Source: Icerya purchasi
Lineage: Eukaryota > Arthropoda > Insecta > Hemiptera > Monophlebidae
Direction of reading: 5' to 3'
Length of the DNA: 64,000 nucleotides
Assembly (NCBI GenBank): GCA_039619475.1
Contig: CM077115.1
Span: 393,362,557-393,426,556 of the forward strand
Under the pieces are notes generated by a model, which saw only the letters and a list, made by a program, of their open reading frames with translations, had not been told where the DNA came from and ran no database searches. A program made the position numbers and the translations under genes. This document shows positions 47,406-58,593 of the stretch, piece by piece (position 1 is the first letter of the stretch; the number at the start of each line of letters is the position of its first letter).

Positions 47406-48370
47406 TTCAAGAAATTATAAAATCAAAATTTTACTAAATCCATCTAGAAATAATAAATATATCTTTCATTTCTATTCTACTTTTACTAATTTACAAAACA
47501 AATACTTTTTAAAAAGTATCAATTCTTTCTAAGTACTTTTTTGATTTAAATTCTGAAAAAATCACGTGTCATTGATCCTCTCTCTCTCTCTCTCGTAGAC
47601 ATTTCACATAAAAATATGAGTTTTCTTTTTCTCTCGGTGAATAATACATCTGCGCACAAACACATATGCGCACACAAACAATATGTTACTAACAAAGAAA
47701 ATCAACGAATACAAGGAATTCAGCGTAATCTTGAAATATTACTTCTACGAAGGAGGGCAGGATGTAGGAAATGAAAAACAGCTGCTAGCAAATAACAGAA
47801 ATGAAAACAAGATGGATTAAAAAGAATTAGTGAAGCGTAACATCAACTACTTCTTGATCAAGAATAAGCCGGCTTTATTTTAATGTCGGGTTACCGCGCT
47901 ACCTTTCCTCGGAGTTCAAAATCCACCTGTTTAAATTGCCAGCTCACTTTTAAAAATTCGTCTAACTTCACAAGCCGAAGCCGAATTATTCTGGCATATC
48001 TTTCAACATAGAATCGACTATTGCGACTGCTCACAGTCTTAGAATCGCTCGTCATTATCAATTAGAGATGACCACTGAAGAATTAGTTCGGGGGTATGGT
48101 TTGGAAGGAAAATATGAATATCCTGTGTTAGTAGTGTACACTGGAATAAACATCCTTAAACCTTGTGTCTTCAACATTGTATCTATTAATAATGAATGGT
48201 TCACTACGTATGTATAGTTTTTCCATTAATAGATCAGTTTTGTCTTTGCCTGTTGTTGCCCATCCACCTAACACTGGTATTTCTAATCCAGTGTTTCATT
48301 CATTATTATTTTGTACTTTAATCCAAATGGTTTGTTTGTTTCTGTTAGCTTCTTCCATGCTTCCATTTTA
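47406..48370. other. No recognisable feature; (TC)n at 47576-47596
   Basis: A short TC microsatellite; otherwise AT-rich DNA with nothing identified. The last part (48165-48370) may be decayed LINE sequence continuing from the next feature. Confidence 0.45.
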
Positions 48371-48371
48371 G

Positions 48372-49015
48372 TTATTTAGATGTTGTATTTGTGTAATTAT
48401 TAAATTCTTTTTGGTAATCTTTAAATAATAACTCTGCGCTTTTCATTTTTACGATTTTTGTACTTTTTATATCTTGCATTAACTCTATTCTTATTATTTT
48501 GTAATTTATCATTCCACCAATATGTATTTTGTCCCTTCTGATACTGTACAATTTATCTATCGCCAAATTCGCATATGTTGTCAAATTTTCTATGCATGTG
48601 TTCAATTCGTTTTCGTCTTTGCAATTTACCGTTAAGTCTAGATTTAGCACTTCACTCCCTATGTTTTTATCCACTCTTTTATAATTGATATATTTTACGT
48701 ACCTTTTTATTTCGTTGTGATTATTTGTGCTTAGTTTAAATCTAACGTATTTATGATCACTATTCGTTATCTTGTCTCATACTTCCTGTTCACTTATCTT
48801 ATCTGTTAGATTAGATGTTACAATTGTTAGATCGATTACACTTGTTTTATTATTCCTGTTAAAGGTTATCTTATTTTTTTTTATTCATTATCACTAAGTT
48901 GAACATGTCTATTATTTTTTCCATTTGTCTTCCCGTCGTGTTGTTTTTGTTAACCCCCTTCTCGCACTACGCGAATTTAGATCTCCTAGTATTATAAATT
49001 TCTTAAAAATTTGCT
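48372..49015 (-). mobile_element. R1-like LINE endonuclease-to-linker fragment, frameshifted
   Basis: Read on the minus strand, 48970-49010 encodes KFIILGDLNSRSAR, the 'GDLN.R' block of an APE-type endonuclease. After a frameshift in an A-run, 'SVIDLTIVTSNLTDKI' and NSDHKYVRFKLS follow (about 48730-48850, the SDH block). Then comes the 100-codon frame 48372-48674. In a neighbouring frame near 48500-48520 the linker motif WWNDKLQNNKNRVNARYKK is readable. This is the order endonuclease-SDH-WWND found in R1/I-like LINEs. Two or more frameshifts and stops make it dead; no RT core is visible. Confidence 0.8.
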
Positions 49016-49019
49016 TTTA

Positions 49020-49330
49020 ATTTTAGTACACATTTAAAAGCATTTGCTCGCGGGCTTTTTGTTGAAGAATTCTCATTATATTTCCTTCTTTAAATCAAGT
49101 TTTAAATTACTTTTTTTTATTCGTTTAAAATGGCCGCTTTCATCATCTCTCGGTTATATCTTTTAAATATTTTATTGTAGCTTTACGTTAAAGTTACTCA
49201 GAACCACTTATTTGGCTGTTACTCGCCTAATTACTGACCGTGTAAATAGTGTATATTTAAAAGCATTCGCTTGCGGGGTTTTCATTGAAGAATTCTCATT
49301 ATGTTTACTTTTTTAAATTGCTGTTCGTAT
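49020..49330. repeat. Diverged tandem repeat, about 223-bp spacing
   Basis: CATTTAAAAGCATTTGCTCG followed by CGGGCTTTTTGTTGAAGAAT (from 49030) recurs as TATTTAAAAGCATTCGCTTG and CGGGGTTTTCATTGAAGAAT (from 49253). It lies directly upstream (in LINE sense) of the endonuclease fragment and may be a duplication of LINE sequence. Confidence 0.75.
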
Positions 49331-49788
49331 TTTAATTCTTATTACGCCTTTTTCGAACTTTTTATTTTTATTTTCTTAGACTAGTTATGTTACCGCAAAT
49401 GCAATGAGCAAAGTTGTTTCAATTTTTTCTTTACTTCTACACACTACTAGATTATTATTTCCGAGCGCAGTTAAACAAAAGACAAAAAAAAAACGAGAAT
49501 AACTATAATTTTAATCAAATAAAAAACGAATAGAGAGATTTCAGAAAATTCCAATATATATATATATATATATATAGTAAAGGATTTATTTGTCTCGCTG
49601 TCCGCTTCGTGGCCCGTTCCTGCGGACTTTAAAAATTGTTTTACTTTGTAAATTTTCATAGTATACAGGTTAAAATGAAAATCAATATCGTAACTCACAT
49701 AGAACCGGCTGTGAAATTTTTTAAAAACTGTTTTCTTAAAAATTGATTTTCACATTTTTCAAAATTTGGGCCCTTTAATTTTAATATT
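49331..49788. other. (TA)n at 49554-49577; otherwise nothing recognised
   Basis: Short TA microsatellite in AT-rich DNA before the TTAA-flanked transposon. Confidence 0.5.
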
Positions 49789-51777
49789 TTAAGGGGAGGT
49801 TCTCATCTGGAGGCCCCAAAACGACGTAATTTTCTCGAATTTTTTTCTAATAGAGGGAAATAAATTAGATACTCAAACTTTTTGTCACTTGCTTAGTGTG
49901 TTATAAACTACAAAAAAAATAATTTTTTAATAAAAAATATTGCGATAATAATTTTTGACATGCCTTGTAACGTGACCGTCTCAAAAAAAGGTACCTTACT
50001 GTTGTCCACTCTAGCACCTGTAAAAATGATCAAAAATCAATAATCGAATTTTTTTTATAAACTATATGAGTGTAGTTGGAGCCCCTGCTAGAATCATCCA
50101 TGAAAGTCAAAATTTACCAAAATGGCGGACATTTGAATTTTTACATACAGTTTTTCACGATTTTTCGCTCTTTAAAATACTGTAAAAAAAAAAATTATGC
50201 ATATATCATCTTGATTGTAGTAGGGGCTCCAATGACTCAAATCTACTTTAAAATGAAAAAAGAAAAAAGGCGATCCGTCAAGTAGTTTTTGAGAAATCTT
50301 GGACAACAGTTTGAAAAACACGATTTTTCAGGAAACGCGATTAAAGATTTTATTAATGATTTTTCTGTGTTAACATAAAAAAAATGTACCTTGTGGCTAA
50401 TTAGCGATTCCAGGGCCATACATCAGTCCTTCCTCAAGTTCATATTGTTTTTGAAGGGTCCTTTGGTCGGCTTTTTTCGAAAGTGCAGCTGCTCTTGCTC
50501 CCTCCAACAAACTGTTCTTAGCCGCAGTAACACGTTTCATATCAGCTAAGTGGGCAAAATTATTGGCTTCAAGCCCAACTGTAATTCCTAAGATGCCCAT
50601 AATTTTTAACAGTGCTGTATATCCTTCATTAAATAGACTAGTAGCGATGTAAGCGGAAATTTCTACAGTCTTTGCACCGCAGTGAAGGTGTTTCGGAGCG
50701 AGCTTTCAGACGCAAGAGTTCACTGACTCATTCGAGTTTTGTGTGTTTCCTCCAGTGCAACGTTCCATCAAATCATCCGATGACAAAGACTCAAAAATAG
50801 GCTTGATTGCATTTTGAACGTTATCTGCCAGAGGTGGTTTGTGCTCAAATAACTTAAGGGTACCGTTGGCTTCTGCTACGCGCCATTTACACCAGCTATC
50901 CTTTCCAGCCGGACAATATTGGTGCTGTGGATTTCTAGCAGTTGAGATATTATGGTAAAAGACAGCCCACTCAACATCCCGTCGAATCGCCAATCCATAA
51001 TATGTTGTTAAGTTACAAATTACTTTAACAGTTAATTTACCTGTACCTTTACCTCCGAGATTCTTTGTTTTCTTTTTTAAAGCCCTGAGACGAGTTCCCA
51101 ATCGTTTCTGGACATGACCCACGCATTCTTTTTTTCTTACTATGGGGTCGTCGTAAGGATTTACATCTAATATGACCTTAAACGTTTTCGTATCGCCATC
51201 ACCAATGTATGAGTCATACTTTATACCGAGTAATTTTTGAGAACGAGATAACATTTCTGTGATTGCGTCCACTTCCATTTTTCCAGAACTACCGTGATGG
51301 TTTGCCGTGCATGTCTCTTCATGACTTTCTTTCCATAAACTAAATCTGACGGTTCCTTCTTTGCTTTTTTTATTGGCACTAGCTTGACAGAAAGAATATT
51401 TCACGCAAACATTAAGAACATTACTGGTATTTTTTCCGATAACCGTGGCAAAACCAAGAGTCGTACCTTCAAATTTTTTCGGAGTCATAGCATACATGCG
51501 ACATCTGGTGGTACTTTTGGTAACTCTACTTACCGTAGTATAGATATATGCACGCGTTATTCAAAAATATTGATGTAAAATACACTCCGCTCGAACTACC
51601 GCTCGATTTCAATTTTTGCCTAAAAAGGTGGGTCTCGTTTTTGTTCCATAAATTAAAAAAAAAACATATATTCGAGCAAACGGTTTTGGGAATATATTCT
51701 ACATATAATTTACTACAAAAAAATGAAAAAAAAAAAAATCGATTTTTTGGTCGGTCCTAATGAGAACCTCCCCTTAA
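49789..51777 (-). mobile_element. TTAA-flanked DNA transposon, Kolobok/Mutator-like
   Basis: TTAA at 49789-49792 is followed by GGGGAGGTTCTCAT. The other end, ATGAGAACCTCCCC (51760-51773), is its exact reverse complement and is followed by TTAA (51774-51777). The repeats extend imperfectly to about 33 bases. A subterminal inverted pair, GTTGGAGCCCCTGCTAGAAT at about 50074 and GTAGTAGGGGCTCCAATGA near 50217, lies inside. The element is 1.99 kb and holds one transposase pseudogene on the minus strand. A TTAA target with purine-rich ends is typical of Kolobok (and of piggyBac), but the protein is not piggyBac-like. Confidence 0.8.
50397..51497 (-). pseudogene. Mutator-like/Kolobok-like transposase, truncated, one nonsense codon
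   Basis: One minus-strand frame of 367 codons, broken only by TGA at 50706-50708. The first part (51497-50709, 263 residues) has NHHGSSGKMEVDA, KYDSYIGDGDTKTFK, 'ECVGHVQKRLGTRLRALKKK', LTTYYGLAIRRDV, HQYCPAGKDSWCKW and 'RCTGGNTQNSNESVNSCV'. It continues in frame after the stop as KLAPKHLHCGAKTVEISAYI, then 'FNEGYTALLKIMGILGI'. This block order is that of the insect 'Mutator-like transposase domain' proteins. The stop probably replaces a Trp (VW.LAPKHLHC). The family's N-terminal 150 or so residues, including the first acidic motif (SGDGTW type), are absent. The element would need a helper to move. The Cys/His pattern (HQYCP, WCKW) could bind metal; that is inference. Confidence 0.85.
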
Positions 51778-52490
51778 GGGTTTTATAATTTTCTCATGAA
51801 CTTACGAAGAAAATACGGATTCGGAAAAAAAATGAACAGAACGGAGTGTACCATTTTTATTCTTGCAGCTTTATAAGACAGATATATGTGATTCCTGGCT
51901 CGTATAATAATAGTAGATACAGATACTTTTAAAAAATATTTAAGTTCTGTGGTTATTAATCTTATATTTATATATATATATGTATTTATCGAATAAATCG
52001 ACAGTTATGCCGACGGAGCCTAATTTCTGCTTATTCTCCCAGTTATTTGTTAAATTCAGTCCATGAATATGTCAAGTAGACGAAACCGGTAGGACGAATT
52101 TATATTAATATTTTGTGAATTAATAATGTTTGTAAAACTTGTATTTTAATTTAAGTAATAATTTAATATAAATAAATGTTATATGTTTTAATAAATTGAA
52201 AGGTACTCTGTGTCTGTGTAATATATAAAACTATAACTTTTGTAACGTAAATTAAGGTTTTAAAATATATAACTTATCATATTATCGAATTCTTATTCGT
52301 CTCGTTAACGAAATAAATGTATGAAAACATTATCGTAACTATTGACGAATCTTCCGATAATAAAATACACAACTGAGCAGAAAAGTTTCGGAGAGAAAAA
52401 GTTTAATGCAGTCAACAAATATTCATGGAAGGTAACTAAATATCGCACTGTCCAGCCGGAACAATCTGAGACAAAGTGAAATCTACCGCA
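51778..52490. other. No recognisable feature
   Basis: AT-rich; nothing identified. Confidence 0.5.
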
Positions 52491-52494
52491 GCAT

Positions 52495-52740
52495 ATTAGA
52501 CAGTGGTCTGTTTCGTTCGAGTATAAGCCCCACACTAATCTCACGATCGAAAGTATAGAAAAATTTCACTCGCGCTAAGTGTTCTTAGCTCCTCTACCGT
52601 GGCGCAGTCGGTTAGATAATTGTGTTTCGTTCGAGTAGAATAACCGCTGCCGCACATTGACCCCTTCAAAAATTTCACCAGCGCTAGGTTAATGTCCGTA
52701 GTTGACGCGGTCAAAAAAATAAATAAAAAAAAACACAAAA
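52495..52740 (+). repeat. SINE-like repeats, partly duplicated, A-rich tail
   Basis: TGGCGCAGTCGG at 52600-52611 is a perfect match to a tRNA A-box (TRGCNNAGYNGG), followed by TTAGATAATTG and TTTCGTTCGAGTA, a B-box-like segment. The second half (TTTCGTTCGAGTATAAGCCC ... AAATTTCACTCGCGCTAAG) is repeated at 52508-52580 ahead of it. A 3' tail CAAAAAAATAAATAAAAAAA ends near 52738. The A-to-B spacing is too short for a real tRNA. Confidence 0.5.
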
Positions 52741-53945
52741 ACGTCCTTAGCTAGCGACCGTAAAGCATAAAAATATTTAAAAGTTTTTTTTTTCGTGAAA
52801 TTACTTCATTCAGCTATTTCCAAGAGACAAATGAGAGAAACGCGTCCGATCAAAAAGTCGTTTCAGGCAAATAGTTCTGAGATTATAGTGCGGCAAAATG
52901 AAACAGGGCAAACGGTCATTTCATTCATACATTGTTTTACGATTTTTTTTTTATATATACAAAATTTTATTAGAATTCAGTATGACAACTAAAAACGGGT
53001 ATTCACTTTTTTTGCACAACACCATTTGAGTACTATTAAATCAATTTGATTTGTTTTTCTCTTCCTTTTCCTTCGCCCTTTTTCGCCTTTTCGCCTTCCC
53101 GATAAGCCTTTTTTTTTTCTTTTTTACATTTATTTAAAAATACAGAGAACATCATTTAGGCAAGGGTTTAGATCTATCCGTCATCCGCTGAAATTATTTT
53201 CGACTCTTTTTACAATGCAGAAATATCGAAATAAACTATTATTCCTATAAATTTTTATGACGGTAATTGGCGAATGGGAAAAGGATTCTTTCAGAAGTGA
53301 AATTTCGGTTACAAAACACCTAGAAGTGAAAGTTGACGGAAAAGCAGCTAAAAATCGTACTTGAAAAAATTAAAAACTAAGAAAAATTGATAATCGAAAT
53401 CATTTTTCTCTTCGGCCGATTGTTTTCTAAAGAAAAGAAAAAAAAAAGCATCTCCCGAAGCTACGTCTTTATTGTTAATTAATCGATCGAGACAAATCAC
53501 CGGAAATAAAAAACAACTTGAAACTTGCGCACATTTTTATCGTGTTTGAAACGTAGCCGAGTAGATTTAAATGGCCTAAATGGGTCGAGTGTGTATGTCG
53601 TTGCTGTAGCTGATAAGACACACATAAAAGTCTGGAATTCATTGATTCGCATTGAACACAGATGCGCGACAGAGATGAGAGCTGCAAATATTTAATAAGA
53701 CGCGAGATTGACGGTGAAGCAGGTATGGAAAACTATCTTTTGAAAATAATCACCAAGCAGGAAGTTTTACTATAAATTTTGCATGCGCTAAGACCCCGTG
53801 TTATTCTTTCGCGATATGTGCGAATAATATTTTAATATGATTTTTCCTCGCCATTAATTTGTTACAGTCTATTCATTAATGACAGATGCGACTATTTTTG
53901 TATCGTATACCTCGCCTACACAGCCCTAATAAAATATCGCCTCGC
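52741..53945. other. No recognisable feature
   Basis: AT-rich; nothing identified. Confidence 0.5.
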
Positions 53946-54597
53946 ATATAATCGTCCAAATCAAGATAAAGGGAGAGACGATTAAACAAGTTCAGCGCAT
54001 TAAATACCTAGGAAGTATACTAGAGGAAAACTGTACATCAACTTCGGAAATACGCAGCAGGATTGAGCAAGCTAGAAGAGCTATCACCAAAATGAAAAGC
54101 TTATTCACCCATCAAGACTTGAAGCTCGAAAAGTCAGGCTGCTAAAGTGTTACATGTTCTCTATTTTGCTTTATGGCTGCGAGAGCTGGACCCTGAATGC
54201 ATCATTGGAAAAAAAAATTAACGCATTTGAAATGTTATCGGCGCATTCTGAAAATGTCATGGGTGAAAAAAGTCACTAATATCGAGGTACTTGAAAGAAT
54301 GGGAAAGACCCTTGAAGTAATGTAAACCATCAAGAAACGGAAGCTGCAGTACCTCGGACACATCATACGAGGCCTCAAATACGAAATTCTGAAAATCATT
54401 TTGGAAGGAAAGATAAATGGGAAGAGATCGAGAGGAAGATGTCAAAATTCATGGATGGACAATCATATCAACTGGTTCGACTGCTTTTCTATACAACTCC
54501 TTCGATTGGCCATTGTAAAAGAAAATTTTCGATCGTGGAATTGCCAACCTTCAATTTGGAGACGGCGGATAAAGAAGAAGATATAATCGTCCACATC
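53946..54597 (+). mobile_element. RTE-like LINE, 5'-truncated insertion with 17-bp target duplication
   Basis: The plus strand encodes the 3' end of an endonuclease-reverse transcriptase. 'IKQVQRIKYLGSILEENCTS' with EIRSRIEQARRAITKMKSLF spans about 53964-54120. After a frameshift, LLKCYMFSILLYGCESWTLN follows (54140-54200), then 'CYRRILKMSWVKKVTNIEVL' (about 54235-54295) and KKRKLQYLGHIIRG. The last parts are ILEGKINGKRSRGRCQNSWM and a final IWRRRIKKKI near 54582. It ends in an AAAGAAGAAG tail. The insertion is flanked by ATATAATCGTCCAAATC (53946-53962) and ATATAATCGTCCACATC (54581-54597), a 17-base direct repeat with one mismatch, as expected for target-primed reverse transcription. Two frameshifts and two stops make it dead. 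The motif set is that of the common insect RTE-type repeats. Confidence 0.9.
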
Positions 54598-54659
54598 GGG
54601 TTCTTATGATTTATTCTAAATTAAATAATTATGCGCGAACTTCCAAACTGTTTCGGTGG

Positions 54660-55150
54660 GGACATCCGAATTGCGCGCCGACCCGAAATAGTTCACCTGC
54701 TGAGAACTCGAATTGCGCACCGCTTTAAAAAAAAACAACTTTGATTTTATCAAATCGACGAAGGAATAAAATGAGTAGAGAAGTCGCTCTTTCAGTGACT
54801 TCCAAAATGTCTTATCATATCTCGATGGGAAACGTTTGCTATTAGGGATTAAGGGAACTACATTTCGGTTGCTTGGAAAAAACCTCCTTAACGGTTTGCG
54901 AAAAATAGGCTATTTTTTAAGTATACGATGATGCGTAAAAATGTTAAAAGCCCCATTGAACATTCAAATGTTATAAAGCGACCATCAGTTTTGGAGTCCA
55001 ACAAATATCATGGGGTCCCGGTACCGTTTTCGTTCGTTTTTTCATATTTCATACCGGCAAAGGTGCGGTGCGCAATTCGAGTGTTTAGATTATTAAACCT
55101 TTTTTAACCGTCGGCCAGGTAAACAACGGTGCGCAATTCGAGTATCGCCG
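54660..55150. mobile_element. Candidate non-autonomous DNA element with paired subterminal motifs
   Basis: The motif CTCGAATTGCGCACC occurs four times: 54666-54680 (variant CCGAATTGCGCGCC) and 54707-54721 on the plus strand, and inverted at 55067-55081 and 55128-55142. The two pairs face each other, with spacings of about 41 and 61 bases. Such paired subterminal repeats are usual transposase-binding sites. The 350-base interior is AT-rich with no frame. No clear target duplication was found. Confidence 0.5.
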
Positions 55151-55179
55151 TTTCGGTAACTTCCTTATATTACTGATCC

Positions 55180-55401
55180 TTGACCCCTCTCGCTTACATT
55201 TCTTTTTTTTTTCTCTTCTATACCTTATATAAAATGATCAAAATTTACAACTGTAATTCTAAATCGGCCCATATAAATATAAAAACATAATCACAAAAAT
55301 CCTATAAAATATAACAAACGTTACATAAAACTGGGACATTTTTCGATACATAAAATTGGGACATTTTTTCTAATGGGGGGTAGCCTAAGAATTACTCTGT
55401 A

Positions 55402-55445
<44 letters not shown>
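55180..55445 (-). repeat. TA-ended hairpin repeat, copy 5 (truncated)
   Basis: Reverse orientation: CTTGACCCCTCTCGCTTACA, TTTTCTCTTCTATACCTTAT, ATGATCAAAATTTACAACTG, AAAATATAACAAACGTTACA, AAAATTGGGACATTTTTTCT, then GGGGGTAGCCTAAGAATTAC and TGTAATTAATATATATA into a 40-base (TA)n. The double-hairpin end is missing beyond CTTGACCCC. Confidence 0.8.
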
Positions 55446-55455
<10 letters not shown>

Positions 55456-56540
55456 ATGTTGTTTTTTTTTCGATTTCTTACGAATTATTTAAATGAAATA
55501 TTGTTGGACTTTTAGAGAATTTTTCTGGCTTGTGATGTTTCTTATAATTTATCTTTCAAATATAATTATGCGCGGGAGAAAATATTATTAATAAATGAAA
55601 CAATAAGTGTTCGCTAGTTGAAAGAATTCGAAAAAGTCACTGAATAATATTATAATAGATCTAAAAAACCGAATTTGTAATTACGCGCGATTCGACTTCC
55701 CCACCTCTGAATTTACCTACCGCTACCTGTTTGGATCCGCAATAATTATTATGATACTTCAAGTTCGTGAATGTAGACGATGAGTTGCGCTTTATTTAGC
55801 TTAGTCCGGATTACAGTTAAATTGTTTGCATAAATCGTTACTATCGTCAACTAATGAAACAAAAAAAGAACTGGTTCTCCTGAATACATTTTAAATACAA
55901 CCGAGTATAGTCTGAAGTACTAACGAATTTTAGAACTTGAGTAAGTAGTTTTGAACGAATGAATGATGAAATAAAGGAATAACGAAGCGTCCGGAAACGG
56001 ATTAGACAAGCCGAAAGGGAAGATAATTTACGGCTTACACGCACATGTCTTCGATACCGGTACTGCGTTAGCCGATAATTAACGAAAATTATTTCACGTT
56101 TTACTCATTTGCCAGTAGAAAATTACCAGAATACCTGACAACCGAGTTAAATATTGCCCGACCGTAAAGATTCACTTTATCACCGGAGCAGAAACATCGT
56201 CAGCAAAACTATCACGAACATTATTATGTCGGCACGAAGGGGCGGGGGGCGGGGGAGGCACTTTTTAATCGGTTGGGTGTTAGGTTATTAATTTAAAAAA
56301 AAAAAAAACAAAAAAAAAAACGTTTCCGGCTATTCTTCGATAAAATAGAAATTCGAAACCGCTATAATAATCATAATTCCGACATTCGCTGGTCAGTGTA
56401 ATTTTTTAATCCGAAATGCTGACAATGGAGCGCCGCGAGAATGTTGCATAATAGCAAACGAACGTTCAAAAAAAAAACCCCTCGTCATCCGTTGTTATTA
56501 ATAACCGCACATTAGTTTCTCTGAGCGGCGTTTTCCCGAA
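55446..56540. other. No recognisable gene; G-rich run at 56239-56256
   Basis: GGGGCGGGGGGCGGGGGAGG at 56239-56258 could form a G-quadruplex. Otherwise AT-rich DNA with poly-A runs; nothing else identified. Confidence 0.5.
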
Positions 56541-56541
56541 G

Positions 56542-56579
56542 CGACTATGCGGAAAAATCACGATTTTTCCGCATAGTCG
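56542..56579. repeat. Perfect 18-bp palindrome, 2-base loop
   Basis: CGACTATGCGGAAAAATC-ac-GATTTTTCCGCATAGTCG. Perfect inverted repeat of 18 bases per arm; too small for a known element. Confidence 0.95.
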
Positions 56580-58590
56580 AATGTGTTCACTGATCGTAAT
56601 AATCTGTGTTGGTTAATTGAACAAGAACCAAGACCGGTTGTTTCTAGCAGCGACTAAGCTCACGCGAAAAAGTCATATTAAAAATGTGACGAATATCAGA
56701 TCAGGCATAAGTTTTCGACTTCCAAAAATCAATTTTACGAAAAAATTCGTTTCGTCAAAAATATTCGTGCAGCAAAAGGGCTTTCTTTCTCGACTCAGTA
56801 ATTTTTAATTATACATGTAATAGACGCGTGTGCCCGATGAGAAAAACGACTTTGCCGAACTTCGTTGTCATCGGGAAAAATAAATGCGAATAATTTCGGT
56901 CTAAGACGATTGTGTATGTTCGCCAAAACTGATATTTTTGTTTACAAACACACTCTTATGAGAGATTATGGTACCCGGTGTTTGTTCGATTTCTGATTAA
57001 ACCGACGTTTAATTTTTTAACTATATTTTTCTAGTTACGCTTTCTGACAATTAAAACATGGCAGAACGATCGAAACAATAGCAGTAGGAAGAGAAGAGTA
57101 GCAAATTCTCTAAGGTGAACTAACGATTAAGAGAATAAGGTTCAGCGGAGAGATGGAAAAGAATGATGTAGAGTTGCGACAGGGAAAATTTGAATAGATC
57201 GAAGATATTGTCGGAGGCAATCGGATAATTGAAGAAACAGCAATCGAAAGAATGATTAATATAACGGAAGGTAGAATGGTTGTTTAGTTCACTTGTGAGA
57301 GATAGAAGGAATTTGGAAAAATTAGAATAAATAAATCAAGCTACGACACCGTATTTCAGTCGTATTTGATCTGTTACCGAAAAAATTGTAACAATCGATT
57401 TATTATTGATCTACATGCACCATTTATCCGATTTAGTAATTACTCGTTTTTTAACTCCCTTTTTAAAATTCTAGTTGAAAACTTTTTAATCTTTCCGATC
57501 CATTCAAAATTGACTTTAATCAAAAAATTGAGATGAAATATTAAACTTTAAATATTAAAAACACAAAATTTGTGAACTCTTTTCGATTTTCGTTAAATTT
57601 AACAAGAGTTTTTTCGAAAAGTTTTGTGAATCAACCGCGGGGAAGCATTTAAAAATAAAGCTTTAAAGCATTTACAGGATTTATTCTTGGGAAAGAACGA
57701 AAGGAAACTATATCATATTTTTACCCGAGATTGGGAATGGAGAAACAAAAATAGGAGAACACTACCGATATACAGGTGTTAAGCGCGTTAGTAAGAAAAT
57801 CCAAACTTAGTCAAAACACGAGAGATTGAAAAAGTCGAGGAATAAAAGATAAAATTAGGCTTACCAACAAATTGGAATCGTGCAAAATAAAAGATAAAGA
57901 CGGAGAAAAATGAAAACATGATGAAGAGAGGAAATTATTTAAGGTTTACAATTACCATTTAGAAAACGAGGGGACAGATATTAATAAGGTAATGTGACGC
58001 AGTTGATTAGACTTCGTTCGATAGCGTCCACATTGAAAACACCTCGAAACAGTTTCGCGGGCTTAATAATGAAATAAGGAAATAAATAAATACGGTTTCA
58101 TGATTGCTTAAATGAAAACAATATGATTTTTCGAATTCATTTCGGAATCTTACATATACACCGCTATTTCTAAGGACGAATATTGCAATTTGTGCTCAAT
58201 TTTTTATGTTTTGGTAGCTGTAAAACACTTTTCGCAAATTTAAATCTATGCTATCAGCAGTCAACTTCTGCGTTTACCGTAACATTATTAAACGCTCGTC
58301 TATTCTAACATAGTCAAATCGTACCGTCTAAACATAAAACAGCTTTGCTTCTGACTTCGCATTTATATTTCCTCTCACTTCGCTTTCCTTAGCACTCGTT
58401 TGACAAAAAAGGAAAAAGTATCCATTCGCGATATTTCTATAGAAAATAAAGCTTTAAAAAAAAGGGGGGGGGACAGGACATTTAATTTTTTAACGTAGGA
58501 ATAACGCGTTTTCAATAATTCAATGTTGAACAGAGTATAAGAAATTTGTTTAAATTCCTACACCGGCATTCCGGCCAGTAAACACGATAC
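56580..58590. other. No recognisable feature
   Basis: AT-rich; a purine-rich part at 57050-57330 has no open frame. Nothing identified. Confidence 0.5.
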
Positions 58591-58593
58591 ATA

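Noticed and set aside
49789..51777. piggyBac assignment for the TTAA-flanked element
   Set aside because: The coding remnant matches the Mutator-like transposase domain family, not piggyBac.
52595..52665. Functional tRNA gene
   Set aside because: A-box is perfect but the A-B spacing is about 17 bases and no cloverleaf can be drawn; a SINE relic fits better.
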